A DNA stretch of 64,000 nucleotides. It comes from UBA6049 sp965662345. Lineage in GTDB: Bacteria > Bacteroidota > Bacteroidia > Flavobacteriales_G > Salibacteraceae. Location: the NCBI GenBank assembly GCA_965662345.1, contig CBFIHE010000010.1:16847-80846 (forward strand). Reading direction: 5' to 3'. The number at the start of each line of letters is the position of its first letter. Positions within the stretch are counted from its first letter, which is position 1. A program made the position numbers and the translations under genes. Below are positions 35,753 to 43,497 of this stretch, in pieces. Under the pieces are notes generated by a model. It saw only the letters and a list, made by a program, of their open reading frames with translations, did no database searches and was not told where the DNA came from.

Positions 35753-36153
35753 AAATAGGTATCAAAGAGCTTTTCTACCTCCTCAGGTGCCTTGGTTGGT
35801 TTACCAGACTCTGTTGAAACAAACACAAGTGTGGTCTCTGCTTTACTTAGCTCTTCGTTTTTCTCGTTTGAAACAATGTATTTGAACATAATCCTGACCC
35901 CAGGACGCTCTTCTATACGTGTTTCAATTGTGAGAAGATCATCATAATAGGCGGGCTTGAAATATTTGATTTTATACTCGAGAACGGGTAGCATTACTCC
36001 CGAATCTTCTAGCTTCTTGTAGCTAATTCCAAGTGCTCGAAGCGCTTCAACCCTTGCCACTTCTAAATACGTAGCGTAATTACCGTAATACGCATACCCC
36101 ATACGATCTGTTTCTGCATATCGCACTCTCAATTGATGTTCGTGTTTAAACAT
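35749..36153 (-). CDS. Acyl-CoA thioesterase, YbgC/FadM type hotdog fold
   Basis: A 134-residue 4-hydroxybenzoyl-CoA thioesterase-like hotdog protein. RYAETDRMGYAYYGNYATYL (residues 10-29) is the active-site block; the catalytic Asp is normally in the TDxMG segment, present here as TDRMG. The rest, including VLEYKIKYFKPAYYDDLLTI, fits the fold, and the length is normal. It probably hydrolyses short or medium acyl-CoAs. No operon partner is seen. Confidence 0.9.
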   Translation of the reverse strand: MFKHEHQLRVRYAETDRMGYAYYGNYATYLEVARVEALRALGISYKKLEDSGVMLPVLEYKIKYFKPAYYDDLLTIETRIEERPGVRIMFKYIVSNEKNEELSKAETTLVFVSTESGKPTKAPEEVEKLFDTYF

Positions 36154-36579
36154 TTATTCAGTTTTATTAGAAAGTTAAGTCAGGATGAAACGCGAAGTTA
36201 AATTTGTTCGTCTACCACAAAAAAAATTCAAGTGATTTGAACAGTACAAAGTGAACAGGAAGGCATTTTCACCTCAACTAACTGACCATCAAGAAAGAGC
36301 GCGTAACGTCAAGGTACTATGACATTTTATCAACAAAAAATCAACAGTGCAGTACCTCAGGAAGTTACGATTACATGCGCCTTTCAGTGTTTTTGGTAGA
36401 AGTATTTTTTTTTACGATTTCAAGTCTATCCACCCTTTTTTTTTAACTTTTTTCTACTCACATTTGTCTTGCTTTGGAAAACCGCTTCATCTAACAAAAC
36501 AGTTTTTCTCGCCACAGATAAATTGGGTTGAAATAGAAATTAGAGTTAAGTCTGAAACCTTATTAAAACGAAACAAAAA
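36154..36579. other. 426-bp AT-rich intergenic region upstream of dnaA
   Basis: This gap between the divergent thioesterase gene and dnaA is very AT-rich, with T-tracts near 36403-36412 and 36437-36444. One site resembles a DnaA box (TTATCAACA at 36327-36335, one mismatch to TTATCCACA) and another is weaker (CTATCCACC near 36426, two mismatches). It presumably carries the dnaA promoter, but I see no clear TAnnTTTG box. Too little is seen to call it oriC. Confidence 0.35.
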
Positions 36580-38019
36580 ATGAGTAAGCCGCACGAGAAG
36601 GTTTGGGAAAGTTGTATGTCTGTAATCAAAGACAACGTTAGCCATCAAAGTTTTAAAACTTGGTTTGAACCAATTAAGCCAGTTAATTTGACGGAGAACA
36701 CCCTTACGATTCAAGTGCCTAGTCAATTCTTTTACGAGTGGCTAGAAGAGCATTACATTACGCTTCTCAAGAAAACAATCAAAAAAGAATTAGGTGCTAA
36801 TGGTTCACTAGAGTATTCCATCATCATGGATAACTCTTACGGTAGAGACTCAAAAGGCAAACAGACCATGCGTGTTCCTACAACACATCGTTCTGCCATG
36901 AAGAATCCCAGTGTTTCTATGCCAGTAGAAGTGGGTGGTCAACGTGGTATTAAAAATCCTTTTATAATTCCAGGACTTAAGAAGGTAGCCATTGATTCGC
37001 AGCTTAACCCCAATTACTCGTTTGAGAACTACGTAGAAGGTGAATGCAACAGATTGGCTCGTTCTGCTGGTTTTGCTGTTGCAGGAAAGCCAGGTGGCAC
37101 AGCGTTTAATCCTTTATTGATTTATGGTGGAGTTGGACTTGGGAAAACACACCTTTCACATGCCATTGGTATTGAAATAAAGAATAACCACCCCAACAAA
37201 ACAGTACTTTATGTAAGTTCAGAGAAGTTTACACAGCAATTCATTGAATCTGTGCGAAACAATTCTCAAAATGATTTTATACACTTCTACCAAATGATTG
37301 ATGTACTCATCATAGATGATGTACAGTTCTTTGCTGGGAAAGAAAAAACACAAGATGTATTCTTCCACATCTTCAATCACTTACACCAAACGGGTAAACA
37401 GCTTGTATTAACAAGTGATAAACCACCTGTTGAAATGCAAGGTATTGAACAACGTCTATTGTCTAGATTCAAATGGGGTCTAAGTGCAGACTTGCAAGTA
37501 CCATCTCTTGAAGCCCGCATCGCCATTCTTCAGAAGAAGATGTACACTGAAGGGATAGAGCTACCTAACGATGTGGTTGAATACCTTGCATACAGTATTA
37601 CTACAAACATTAGAGAATTAGAGGGCGCTTTAATTTCTGTAATAGCTCAGTCATCATTAAATAAAAAGGCCATTACCTTGGAATTGGCTAAACAGATGAT
37701 TGACAAATTCGTGAAGAATACAGCTCGCGAAGTCTCTATTGATTACATCCAGAAAGTTGTTTGTGATTATTTCAACCTTCCCATTGAGTTGTTAAAGTCT
37801 AAAACTCGCAAGCGCGAAGTGGTACAAGCACGTCAAATTGCTATGTACTTTGCTAAACAAATGACGAAAGCTAGTTTGGCTAGCATTGGAGCGCACTGCG
37901 GAGGAAAAGACCATGCAACGGTTCTTCACGCATGCAAAACGGTGAATAACCTAATGGAAACAGACAAACGATTCAAAGGATACATTACTGATTTGGAGAA
38001 AAAAATCGCGATTCAGTAA
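36580..38019 (+). CDS. dnaA: Chromosomal replication initiator protein DnaA
   Basis: A 479-residue DnaA. Domain I covers about residues 1-90 (VWESCMSVIKDNVSHQSFKTW), followed by a short linker, then the AAA+ ATPase with Walker A YGGVGLGKTHLSHAIG (near 187), Walker B VLIIDDVQFF (near 245) and the arginine-containing box LSRFKWGL. Domain IV has the DnaA signature GGKDHATVLHACKTV near residue 446. Length is normal. It has its own terminator. The family is certain. Confidence 0.97.
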   Translation: MSKPHEKVWESCMSVIKDNVSHQSFKTWFEPIKPVNLTENTLTIQVPSQFFYEWLEEHYITLLKKTIKKELGANGSLEYSIIMDNSYGRDSKGKQTMRVPTTHRSAMKNPSVSMPVEVGGQRGIKNPFIIPGLKKVAIDSQLNPNYSFENYVEGECNRLARSAGFAVAGKPGGTAFNPLLIYGGVGLGKTHLSHAIGIEIKNNHPNKTVLYVSSEKFTQQFIESVRNNSQNDFIHFYQMIDVLIIDDVQFFAGKEKTQDVFFHIFNHLHQTGKQLVLTSDKPPVEMQGIEQRLLSRFKWGLSADLQVPSLEARIAILQKKMYTEGIELPNDVVEYLAYSITTNIRELEGALISVIAQSSLNKKAITLELAKQMIDKFVKNTAREVSIDYIQKVVCDYFNLPIELLKSKTRKREVVQARQIAMYFAKQMTKASLASIGAHCGGKDHATVLHACKTVNNLMETDKRFKGYITDLEKKIAIQ

Positions 38020-38044
38020 AACTCGACAGATTTAAACTCAATTG

Positions 38045-38080
38045 GCGGGCCACTTCATAACGAATGTGGCCCGCTTTCGT
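38045..38080 (+). terminator. Terminator after dnaA
   Basis: A 9-bp GC-rich hairpin (GCGGGCCAC and GTGGCCCGC) with a 12-nt loop whose TTC and GAA can also pair, followed by TTTCGTT; it lies 25 nt after the dnaA stop. Confidence 0.8.
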
Positions 38081-38088
38081 TAGTTTCG
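38081..38088 (+). promoter_or_regulatory. -7 promoter box of the phosphatase gene
   Basis: TAGTTTCG (TAnnTTCG variant) lies between the dnaA terminator and the ATG at 38095, only 6 nt before it, so the mRNA may be leaderless. Confidence 0.4.
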
Positions 38089-38094
38089 CTTCCT

Positions 38095-38550
38095 ATGTCT
38101 ATAAAAGTGCTTTTTGTTTGTCTGGGTAATATTTGCCGCTCTCCAATGGCGCATGGTCTTTTAAGACATGAAGCGCATACAAAGGGATTGGATATTGAAG
38201 TAGATTCTTGCGGAACCAGCAACTTTCACTCAGGAGAATCACCAGAGCCAAGAGCTAGAGCTAAAATGACTGAGAAAGGCATCTCCATAGACGATTTGAA
38301 GTCAAGAACCATTAGCATACCAGACTTTTTGCACTATGACCATATTTTAGTGATGGATAAAGACAATTTTCAAAATGTAAAAATGTTAGCTCCTTCTGCT
38401 GAAGCTGCAGCAAAGGTTAAGCTCTTTTTAGACTATACGGGTGCGGTAGGCTCATCGGTTCCAGATCCGTATTTTGGCAGTGAAGATGGTTTTGAGCATG
38501 TCTATCAAATGCTAAAAGAAGCCACAAAAGGATTCATAAACACACTGTAA
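38095..38550 (+). CDS. Low-molecular-weight protein-tyrosine phosphatase
   Basis: A 151-residue LMW-PTP. The P-loop VCLGNICRS gives Cys9 as nucleophile and Arg15 for phosphate binding; the general-acid Asp is in VPDPYFG (near residue 122). Length is normal for the family. In bacteria these enzymes dephosphorylate tyrosine kinases and glycan enzymes, and some act on protein arginine phosphate. The stop codon shares its last base with the start of the next gene (TAATG), so the two are coupled. Confidence 0.94.
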   Translation: MSIKVLFVCLGNICRSPMAHGLLRHEAHTKGLDIEVDSCGTSNFHSGESPEPRARAKMTEKGISIDDLKSRTISIPDFLHYDHILVMDKDNFQNVKMLAPSAEAAAKVKLFLDYTGAVGSSVPDPYFGSEDGFEHVYQMLKEATKGFINTL

Positions 38551-39254
38551 TGGGTACGATCTACCTTATACCTACCCTCCTAGGTCCAGCTAAAACAGAT
38601 GAGAGCATTCCTTCAGGAGTCTCTGAAGTTTTGGATAATATTGATGTCTTCTTGGCAGAGAAACTAAAAACAGGAAGGCGTTCTTTGCGTGCAATGGGTT
38701 ACACCAAATCATTTGATGAGGTAGAAATGCATGAACTGAATAAACATACCGATACAGCTGACCAACTTGAATATGTTCAGTGGGGCGCAATGGGGAAAAC
38801 AATTGGTGTGCTATCTGAGGCAGGTTGTCCAGGAGTAGCCGACCCTGGTGCAGACCTAGTAAAATTAGCTCATGAGTTAGGCGTTAAGGTGGTGCCTTTG
38901 ATAGGACCATCATCTATCTTACTAGCCCTTATGGGAAGTGGTTTAAACGGACAATCCTTTGCATTTGTAGGATATGTACCTCGTGAAACCAAAGAAAGAG
39001 CTGTTGCTATATCTAAGCTAGAAAAAAGTAGCAAGCATCTCAACCAAACCCAACTATTCATTGAAACACCCTATCGTAATCATGCCCTTTTGGAAACTAT
39101 ACTGAAGACCTGCAGACCAGAAACCTATCTATCTATTGCAGCAAACCTTACATTGCCAGATGCTTTTCAAGAAACCCATACCATTCAAGAGTGGAAGTCA
39201 AAAAAGATCAATATTCATAAAAAGCCCGCAGTTTTCGCACTACTTAGCGCGTAA
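38550..39254 (+). CDS. RsmI-like SAM-dependent methyltransferase (tetrapyrrole methylase fold)
   Basis: A 234-residue protein of the RsmI branch of tetrapyrrole methylase-fold enzymes. The SAM-binding pattern is seen in IYLIPTLLGPAKTDESIP (with TLLG in place of the usual TPIG), VLSEAGCPGVADPGADLV (near residue 88) and VPLIGPSSILLALMGSG (near 111), and FVGYVPRE near 138. RsmI methylates the 2'-O of C1402 in 16S rRNA; this shorter form, common in Bacteroidota, is probably a paralogue with uncertain target. Its 3' end overlaps the convergent FKBP gene by 11 bp. Confidence 0.85.
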   Translation: MGTIYLIPTLLGPAKTDESIPSGVSEVLDNIDVFLAEKLKTGRRSLRAMGYTKSFDEVEMHELNKHTDTADQLEYVQWGAMGKTIGVLSEAGCPGVADPGADLVKLAHELGVKVVPLIGPSSILLALMGSGLNGQSFAFVGYVPRETKERAVAISKLEKSSKHLNQTQLFIETPYRNHALLETILKTCRPETYLSIAANLTLPDAFQETHTIQEWKSKKINIHKKPAVFALLSA

Positions 39255-40074
39255 CTGAAACCAATTCCATATCAAAGCACAAATCAGTTTTAGGGGGAAT
39301 CGCTCCTCTTCCCTCTTCTCCATATGCCAAGAAAAAAGGAATCTTTACATGTACTTTTTCTCCAGGTTGCATACGCTGAATCACCTCATCCCAGCCAGGA
39401 ATGACCTGACCAGTACCCACTTCAAAAGCAATTGGTGCTTCTCGATCATACGATGAATCAAAAAAGGTTCCATCTGTGAAATACCCATGGTAGTATACCT
39501 CTACTCGATCACCTTTTTTCACACGTTCTCCGCTACCTTTAGAAACTCGATAAATTTCTAGTCCAGACATGGTTAGCTCAGGTTCTAACCCAGAGGTATC
39601 AAAAACAGGTGTCGCATCTTTCAGGCCTAACAAAGAAACATCATAGATCACATTTCTCTTTGGAGGATAATCCAGATACACGGTATCACCATATGCCATC
39701 TGCCAAGGAACTTCAACTTGAAATACACTGCCTATGCGATGCTCCAAAATAGTGCGTTCAAGGCCTTTTGTTAATTGCCCGTTTCTGAGCCGAACAACCG
39801 CTGGCTTGCGCATTTCATAGGTATCGTTTATTTTTCTTCTATTTGGTAAAAGCCATTCTTTGTAGTGGATAATTAAGAGCTTGGTTGTATCAATCAACTC
39901 TCCTTTACCTTCTCGCTCTAGCCGAATCTTTCTACCATCTTCCAAGATGTTAAAGCCATCAGATTCCTCTGTATCACGTATTTTTTCTACACCACCATCA
40001 TAGCTTTGATCTGGTGAGCCGCAAGCGATGAGCAAAGCGCAAAAGGCAATGGACATCAGCATATTAGCTTTCAT
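39244..40074 (-). CDS. FKBP-type peptidyl-prolyl isomerase lipoprotein, third of a tandem set
   Basis: A 276-residue predicted lipoprotein (lipobox LIAC, Cys18) in the periplasm. Two FKBP-like folds are visible: a degenerate one at about 45-150 (LIIHYKEWLLPNRR, FQVEVPWQMAYGD) and a canonical one at about 165-275 with GDRVEVYYHGYFTDGTFFDS, IPGWDEVIQRMQPGEKVHV and FLAYGEEGRGAIPP. Only the second looks catalytically complete. It is the last gene of an operon of overlapping genes DHH-gldI-FKBP-FKBP; overlap with the upstream gene is 11 bp. Confidence 0.88.
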   Translation of the reverse strand: MKANMLMSIAFCALLIACGSPDQSYDGGVEKIRDTEESDGFNILEDGRKIRLEREGKGELIDTTKLLIIHYKEWLLPNRRKINDTYEMRKPAVVRLRNGQLTKGLERTILEHRIGSVFQVEVPWQMAYGDTVYLDYPPKRNVIYDVSLLGLKDATPVFDTSGLEPELTMSGLEIYRVSKGSGERVKKGDRVEVYYHGYFTDGTFFDSSYDREAPIAFEVGTGQVIPGWDEVIQRMQPGEKVHVKIPFFLAYGEEGRGAIPPKTDLCFDMELVSVTR

Positions 40075-40921
40075 TATGAACTATTTTATTGAGTTTGACA
40101 TAGTATACCACAGTAGTATTTGGGGGAACAGTACCATCAGTAGACCCCCGCTTATCAAAAGCCATATGGGCTGGTAGAACAAACAGCGCTTCACCATCTT
40201 CTTGTAGCTGTCGAACCCCCATATTAAAGCCCAATAATACTTGCCCCATTTCTCCAATGGTATACTCAAATGGTTCATTTCTGTCTTTGGTAGAGTCAAA
40301 TTTATCTCCTGAAACAAAATACCCTTCAAAATCGAGGTTCACTACATCTCCATTCATGGGCCTATTGCCATTGCCTTCTCGTGTAGATATAAAATACATA
40401 TCACCAATGGCCAATACAGAAAGAGGATCGAAGTCTGCTAGGAATACTGCTAGATCAGAAGACTCTTCAGGAAATGCTTCCATCAACCCTGGATAGTTTT
40501 GCCTTAGATAAAAGCTCTCTTTAGATACAGATTTTTGTAAGCCAAGGCTAAATACAACCTTCTCGGTATCAGCAATAGACAGATTAAGGTGCGGCATCAA
40601 GTTTTTTGCTCTAAATATGAAAGACGCACTATCGCCTTCCACTAACTTAGTAAGTGCCTCTATGAGTAACGGTGATCCTTGACCAAACACAAGTGGCGTA
40701 TCTAATTTACTTCCTTGTTGCAAAAGTTCTCCACCTTTTAATCTGTTCACAGAGTAATTTACTACCAGATAATCTTTTTCAATCGGCTTCTGACTTTCAT
40801 CTCCCAAACGAATGAGTTTATACTCCAATCCAGAATCACTAACGCTGTAGCCTGGTAAAGAAGCTTTTTTCTCACAGGAGAAAAACAACAGGGCAAATAG
40901 AGCAAATCCGAAAAGCCTCAT
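40064..40921 (-). CDS. FKBP-type peptidyl-prolyl isomerase lipoprotein, second of a tandem set
   Basis: A 285-residue predicted lipoprotein (lipobox FFSC, Cys16). The N-terminal half (about 25-135) is an FKBP-like fold with weak motifs (DYLVVNYSVNRLKGGELL), and the C-terminal half (about 185-280) is more recognisable: GDVVNLDFEGYFVSGDKFDS, LLGFNMGVRQLQEDGEALFV and GTVPPNTTVVYYV. Several FKBP active-site aromatics differ from the canonical form, so chaperone activity without isomerase activity is possible. It overlaps the GldI-like gene by 4 bp and the next FKBP gene by 11 bp. Confidence 0.82.
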   Translation of the reverse strand: MRLFGFALFALLFFSCEKKASLPGYSVSDSGLEYKLIRLGDESQKPIEKDYLVVNYSVNRLKGGELLQQGSKLDTPLVFGQGSPLLIEALTKLVEGDSASFIFRAKNLMPHLNLSIADTEKVVFSLGLQKSVSKESFYLRQNYPGLMEAFPEESSDLAVFLADFDPLSVLAIGDMYFISTREGNGNRPMNGDVVNLDFEGYFVSGDKFDSTKDRNEPFEYTIGEMGQVLLGFNMGVRQLQEDGEALFVLPAHMAFDKRGSTDGTVPPNTTVVYYVKLNKIVHNES

Positions 40922-41457
40922 GAAAGTTTATGGAGTTTTACATCATAAATAATAGGTGAGCCAGGTGGTATTCCATTTAAATCACCAAGGAGGCCATGTG
41001 CTAAGTGACTCGGCAGAATAAACCGGGTTTTATCTCCAGGTCGCATAAGTTGTATGCCTTCATGAAGTCCACTTTCCACATCGCTCATCCCTACTTTAAA
41101 CCACTGGGGGCCTGTGTCTTTTGTGGTGTAAACCAATTCACCAGTGAGCAATCTCACTTCTACATCTACCAGCGCTTGTTGTTCTACTTGAGCAAAAGCC
41201 AAAGTGCTATCTCCAAACTCAAGTGACATATATCTCAAACCTGTTCCGGTCTCTTGCATGACCCATTTCTTGCGCTGTATAAAAGCCTTGATTCTTGCAT
41301 TCTCTGCCTGTACGCTGCTTTTATTTACCTGAATAAGCTCCTCTTGGTTAGGTATACGCCCATGTGTTTCACTTCCGTGGCCGTTGGAGCCTTTGCACCT
41401 TTCTAATAGCAGCACCGATGCTATTAAAACCGCAGCTATTACTATTTGCTTAACCAT
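40918..41457 (-). CDS. gldI: GldI-like FKBP-type peptidyl-prolyl isomerase
   Basis: A 179-residue exported protein with a single FKBP domain (about 70-178: QALVDVEVRLLTGELVYTT, GLHEGIQLMRPGDKTRFIL, SHLAHGLLGDLNGIPPGSPI). The order DHH phosphoesterase, then FKBP, next to ndk, is that of gldI in Flavobacteria, a gliding/T9SS lipoprotein that helps fold exported proteins. The leader ends in LLLERC (Cys21), an imperfect lipobox with Arg at -1, so the anchor is uncertain. The symbol rests on context and domain, not on an alignment. Confidence 0.7.
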   Translation of the reverse strand: MVKQIVIAAVLIASVLLLERCKGSNGHGSETHGRIPNQEELIQVNKSSVQAENARIKAFIQRKKWVMQETGTGLRYMSLEFGDSTLAFAQVEQQALVDVEVRLLTGELVYTTKDTGPQWFKVGMSDVESGLHEGIQLMRPGDKTRFILPSHLAHGLLGDLNGIPPGSPIIYDVKLHKLS

Positions 41458-42446
41458 TCTCCAATTTTCGTTTTGTACAATGCGATAGCTTCATCAAGTG
41501 TAACCTCTACTCTGCCACCTGCAGCATTTTTATGTCCACCCCCATTAAAAAAAGAACGAGCAAATTGATTTACATCCACATCTGTTTTCGATCGGAAACT
41601 AATCTTTATACTGCCATCTTCTGCTTCTCTAAAGAATGCCGTTACTTGTACTCCAGCTATACTTAAGCCGTAGTTCACCAAGCCTTCTGCATCTCCTTTC
41701 ACAAAGTGATGCTTATCTAATTCATTTTGATTCAAGCTAATATAACTTGCTTTGCCGCCTTCAATAACCTCCATTTTCTCACTCAATGCATAGCCTATGA
41801 GCTTTAATCGATTAAAGGAGCTATTGTCATAAATCATTTGATGAATACCCGCTGTATCTAAACCCAGCTCAACAAATGCCCCAGCAATTTGATGTGTTTT
41901 GGCACCAGTTGAGCTGTACCTAAATGAGCCAGTATCTGTAATTATCCCCGTGTATAGGTTAGCCGCAATGTTTAAATCTATCTGAAGGTTTGGGTTAAAA
42001 CTTCTACAGAATTCATAAACCAATTCGGCAGTACTTGAAGCAGAGGTAACACTTAACATTTCATCAAAGGTGTCTGGTTGTTGATGATGATCTATCAGAA
42101 TGGACTTTGCCCTGGTGTTTTCGCGCAAGGCTTGAGCCATATCATCGCCCACTCGAGAGAGCGTATTGAAGTCTAAGTGAATAAAGACATCAGCTTTTTG
42201 AATTGCTTCGCTAGCATACTTTTGGCTTTCTGAAAAGAAATAAAGCTCTTCTCTTGCTGGCAGTGCATCTAAAAAGCCAGGAGCAGCATCAGGAACAATG
42301 GGCGTAACTTTGTTTAAGCCAGACTTCTTCAAGAAAAGATATAACCCAGCAATACTGCCTATTGCATCACCATCTGGAGATTTATGGGTAGTTAAAACAA
42401 CATTCGCATTTGGATTGAGCCAATCACGGATTACAGAATAATTCAT
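41442..42446 (-). CDS. DHH-family phosphoesterase (NrnA-like nanoRNase/pAp phosphatase)
   Basis: A 334-residue DHH/DHHA1 protein. The catalytic metal motifs are HKSPDGDAIGS (near residue 21), HLDFN (near 93), the eponymous ILIDHHQQPD (near 115-124) and GIITDTGSFRYS (near 166); the DHHA1 domain ends with FFNGGGHKNAAGGRVE (near 300), the substrate-binding GGGH loop. NrnA-type enzymes degrade short RNAs and dephosphorylate 3'-phosphoadenosine phosphate. First gene of the FKBP operon, with a -7-like box CAAATTTG on the minus strand at 42452-42459, 5 nt upstream. Confidence 0.92.
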   Translation of the reverse strand: MNYSVIRDWLNPNANVVLTTHKSPDGDAIGSIAGLYLFLKKSGLNKVTPIVPDAAPGFLDALPAREELYFFSESQKYASEAIQKADVFIHLDFNTLSRVGDDMAQALRENTRAKSILIDHHQQPDTFDEMLSVTSASSTAELVYEFCRSFNPNLQIDLNIAANLYTGIITDTGSFRYSSTGAKTHQIAGAFVELGLDTAGIHQMIYDNSSFNRLKLIGYALSEKMEVIEGGKASYISLNQNELDKHHFVKGDAEGLVNYGLSIAGVQVTAFFREAEDGSIKISFRSKTDVDVNQFARSFFNGGGHKNAAGGRVEVTLDEAIALYKTKIGEWLSK

Positions 42447-42528
42447 GGAAACAAATTTGTGCTTTTAAAACTTTTCTGGCTCTTTCTGTTCATCAAGATG
42501 TTAACAGATGCTTTTCACCTATCTAAGG

Positions 42529-42559
42529 TTTGATTCAGGACTAGGAATACCTACTTTTG
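42529..42559 (+). promoter_or_regulatory. Full consensus promoter of ndk
   Basis: TTTG (42529-42532), exactly 19 nt, then TACTTTTG (42552-42559): the complete Bacteroidota -33/-7 promoter. Transcription would start near 42566, about 15-20 nt before the start codon. Confidence 0.8.
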
Positions 42560-42585
42560 CGCCCGATTTTAGAAAACAAATGACG

Positions 42586-43005
42586 ATGGCAGGAAATATC
42601 ACTTTTACCATGATTAAACCCGAAGCTGTAGCAGCGGGAAACATTGGTGCGATTTTGAATATGATTAACGAGGCAGGTTTCAGAATTGTTGCCTTGAAGA
42701 AAACACAGCTTTCTAAAGAAACGGCTGGAGAGTTTTACGCAGTTCACAAAGAGCGTCCGTTCTATGGCGAATTGGTAGACTACATGAGCAATGGCCCTAT
42801 TGTAGCAGCTATTTTGGAAAAAGATAATGCTGTTGCAGACTTTAGAGCACTAATTGGTTCAACAGACCCTGCTGAGGCAGCTGAAGGAACTATTCGTAAA
42901 GCATACGCTCAAAGCAAAGCTCAAAATGCTGTACATGGCTCTGATAGCGATGAGAACGCACAAATTGAAGGAAACTTCTTCTTCTCGCGTTTTGAACGTT
43001 TCTAA
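42586..43005 (+). CDS. ndk: Nucleoside-diphosphate kinase
   Basis: A 139-residue NDK, which moves the gamma-phosphate between nucleotides through a phosphohistidine. The ATP-binding start NITFTMIKPEAV, the block KERPFYGELVDYMSNGP, IGSTDPAEAAEGTIR and the active-site His in NAVHGSDSDENA are all present. The frame is open to 42508, but the full-consensus promoter lies inside that extension, and starting at the ATG at 42586 gives the normal length; the ATG at 42580 is possible. A hairpin terminator follows. Confidence 0.96.
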   Translation: MAGNITFTMIKPEAVAAGNIGAILNMINEAGFRIVALKKTQLSKETAGEFYAVHKERPFYGELVDYMSNGPIVAAILEKDNAVADFRALIGSTDPAEAAEGTIRKAYAQSKAQNAVHGSDSDENAQIEGNFFFSRFERF

Positions 43006-43026
43006 CTCATATAACTAGCAAGTTGA

Positions 43027-43060
43027 AAAGGCCGGTTACCTTCCAGTAATCGGCTTTTAT
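43027..43060 (+). terminator. Terminator between ndk and the convergent DUF3299 gene
   Basis: Arms GCCGGTTAC and GTAATCGGC (9 bp, one G-U, loop CTTCCA), flanked by AAAAG and CTTTTA, so it can work on both strands. Confidence 0.75.
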
Positions 43061-43497
43061 TTTATCTGTTCGCAACCTTCTAAGATGTAGTTTAATTCAT
43101 CTACATTAGAATCATTGAGCCTTAACCTGCCTTTAAAAGTAGCCACTTCATCCAGGTCGTACCTTTTTGGTTCAGACTTGAACTTTAAAGACATCACACT
43201 TTCTGGCCCCGCATTTCCACAGAAGAAGCAAGCAGAATAAGGGTATGCAGACAAAACATACAAGCCCTCTTCTAGATCTACGGGAATGACGTACCCTTCT
43301 ATCGACACTTCTTTTCCAGCGAGTTCATTTACAGTCTCCCCAAAAGCTGGAAACCAGAGATATTCATCTAAGTCTTTGTAATACGTAGACTCAAAAGAAA
43401 CATCAGATAAGGTTTTCCAATCTATGGATTGTTGAGAAAATCCAATTGATCCAAATCCTACAAAACTCCAAACAAGGAAAAGCTTAATCCAATTCAT
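43057..43497 (-). CDS. Secreted DUF3299-like protein, last gene of an ABC cluster
   Basis: A 146-residue exported protein with a signal peptide (residues 1-21, ending GFSQQ). The core reads GKEVSIEGYVIPVDLEEGLY (near residue 60), AYPYSACFFCGNAGPESV (near 85), then a beta strand with FKGRLRLN: the DUF3299 pattern with a CxxC that could bind metal. Similar proteins accompany a LolD/FtsX-type ABC transporter in the zinc-regulated zrg locus of Vibrio (ZrgE-like, from memory). Overlaps the permease gene by 14 bp. Confidence 0.75.
   Translation of the reverse strand: MNWIKLFLVWSFVGFGSIGFSQQSIDWKTLSDVSFESTYYKDLDEYLWFPAFGETVNELAGKEVSIEGYVIPVDLEEGLYVLSAYPYSACFFCGNAGPESVMSLKFKSEPKRYDLDEVATFKGRLRLNDSNVDELNYILEGCEQIK

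Noticed and set aside
36347..36583. 78-residue open frame upstream of dnaA
   Set aside because: Composition reflects T-tracts (Phe-rich), it overlaps the dnaA start, and there is no recognisable motif or promoter.
42508..42585. 26-residue N-terminal extension of ndk
   Set aside because: It contains the complete -33/-7 promoter and would make NDK longer than the family norm.
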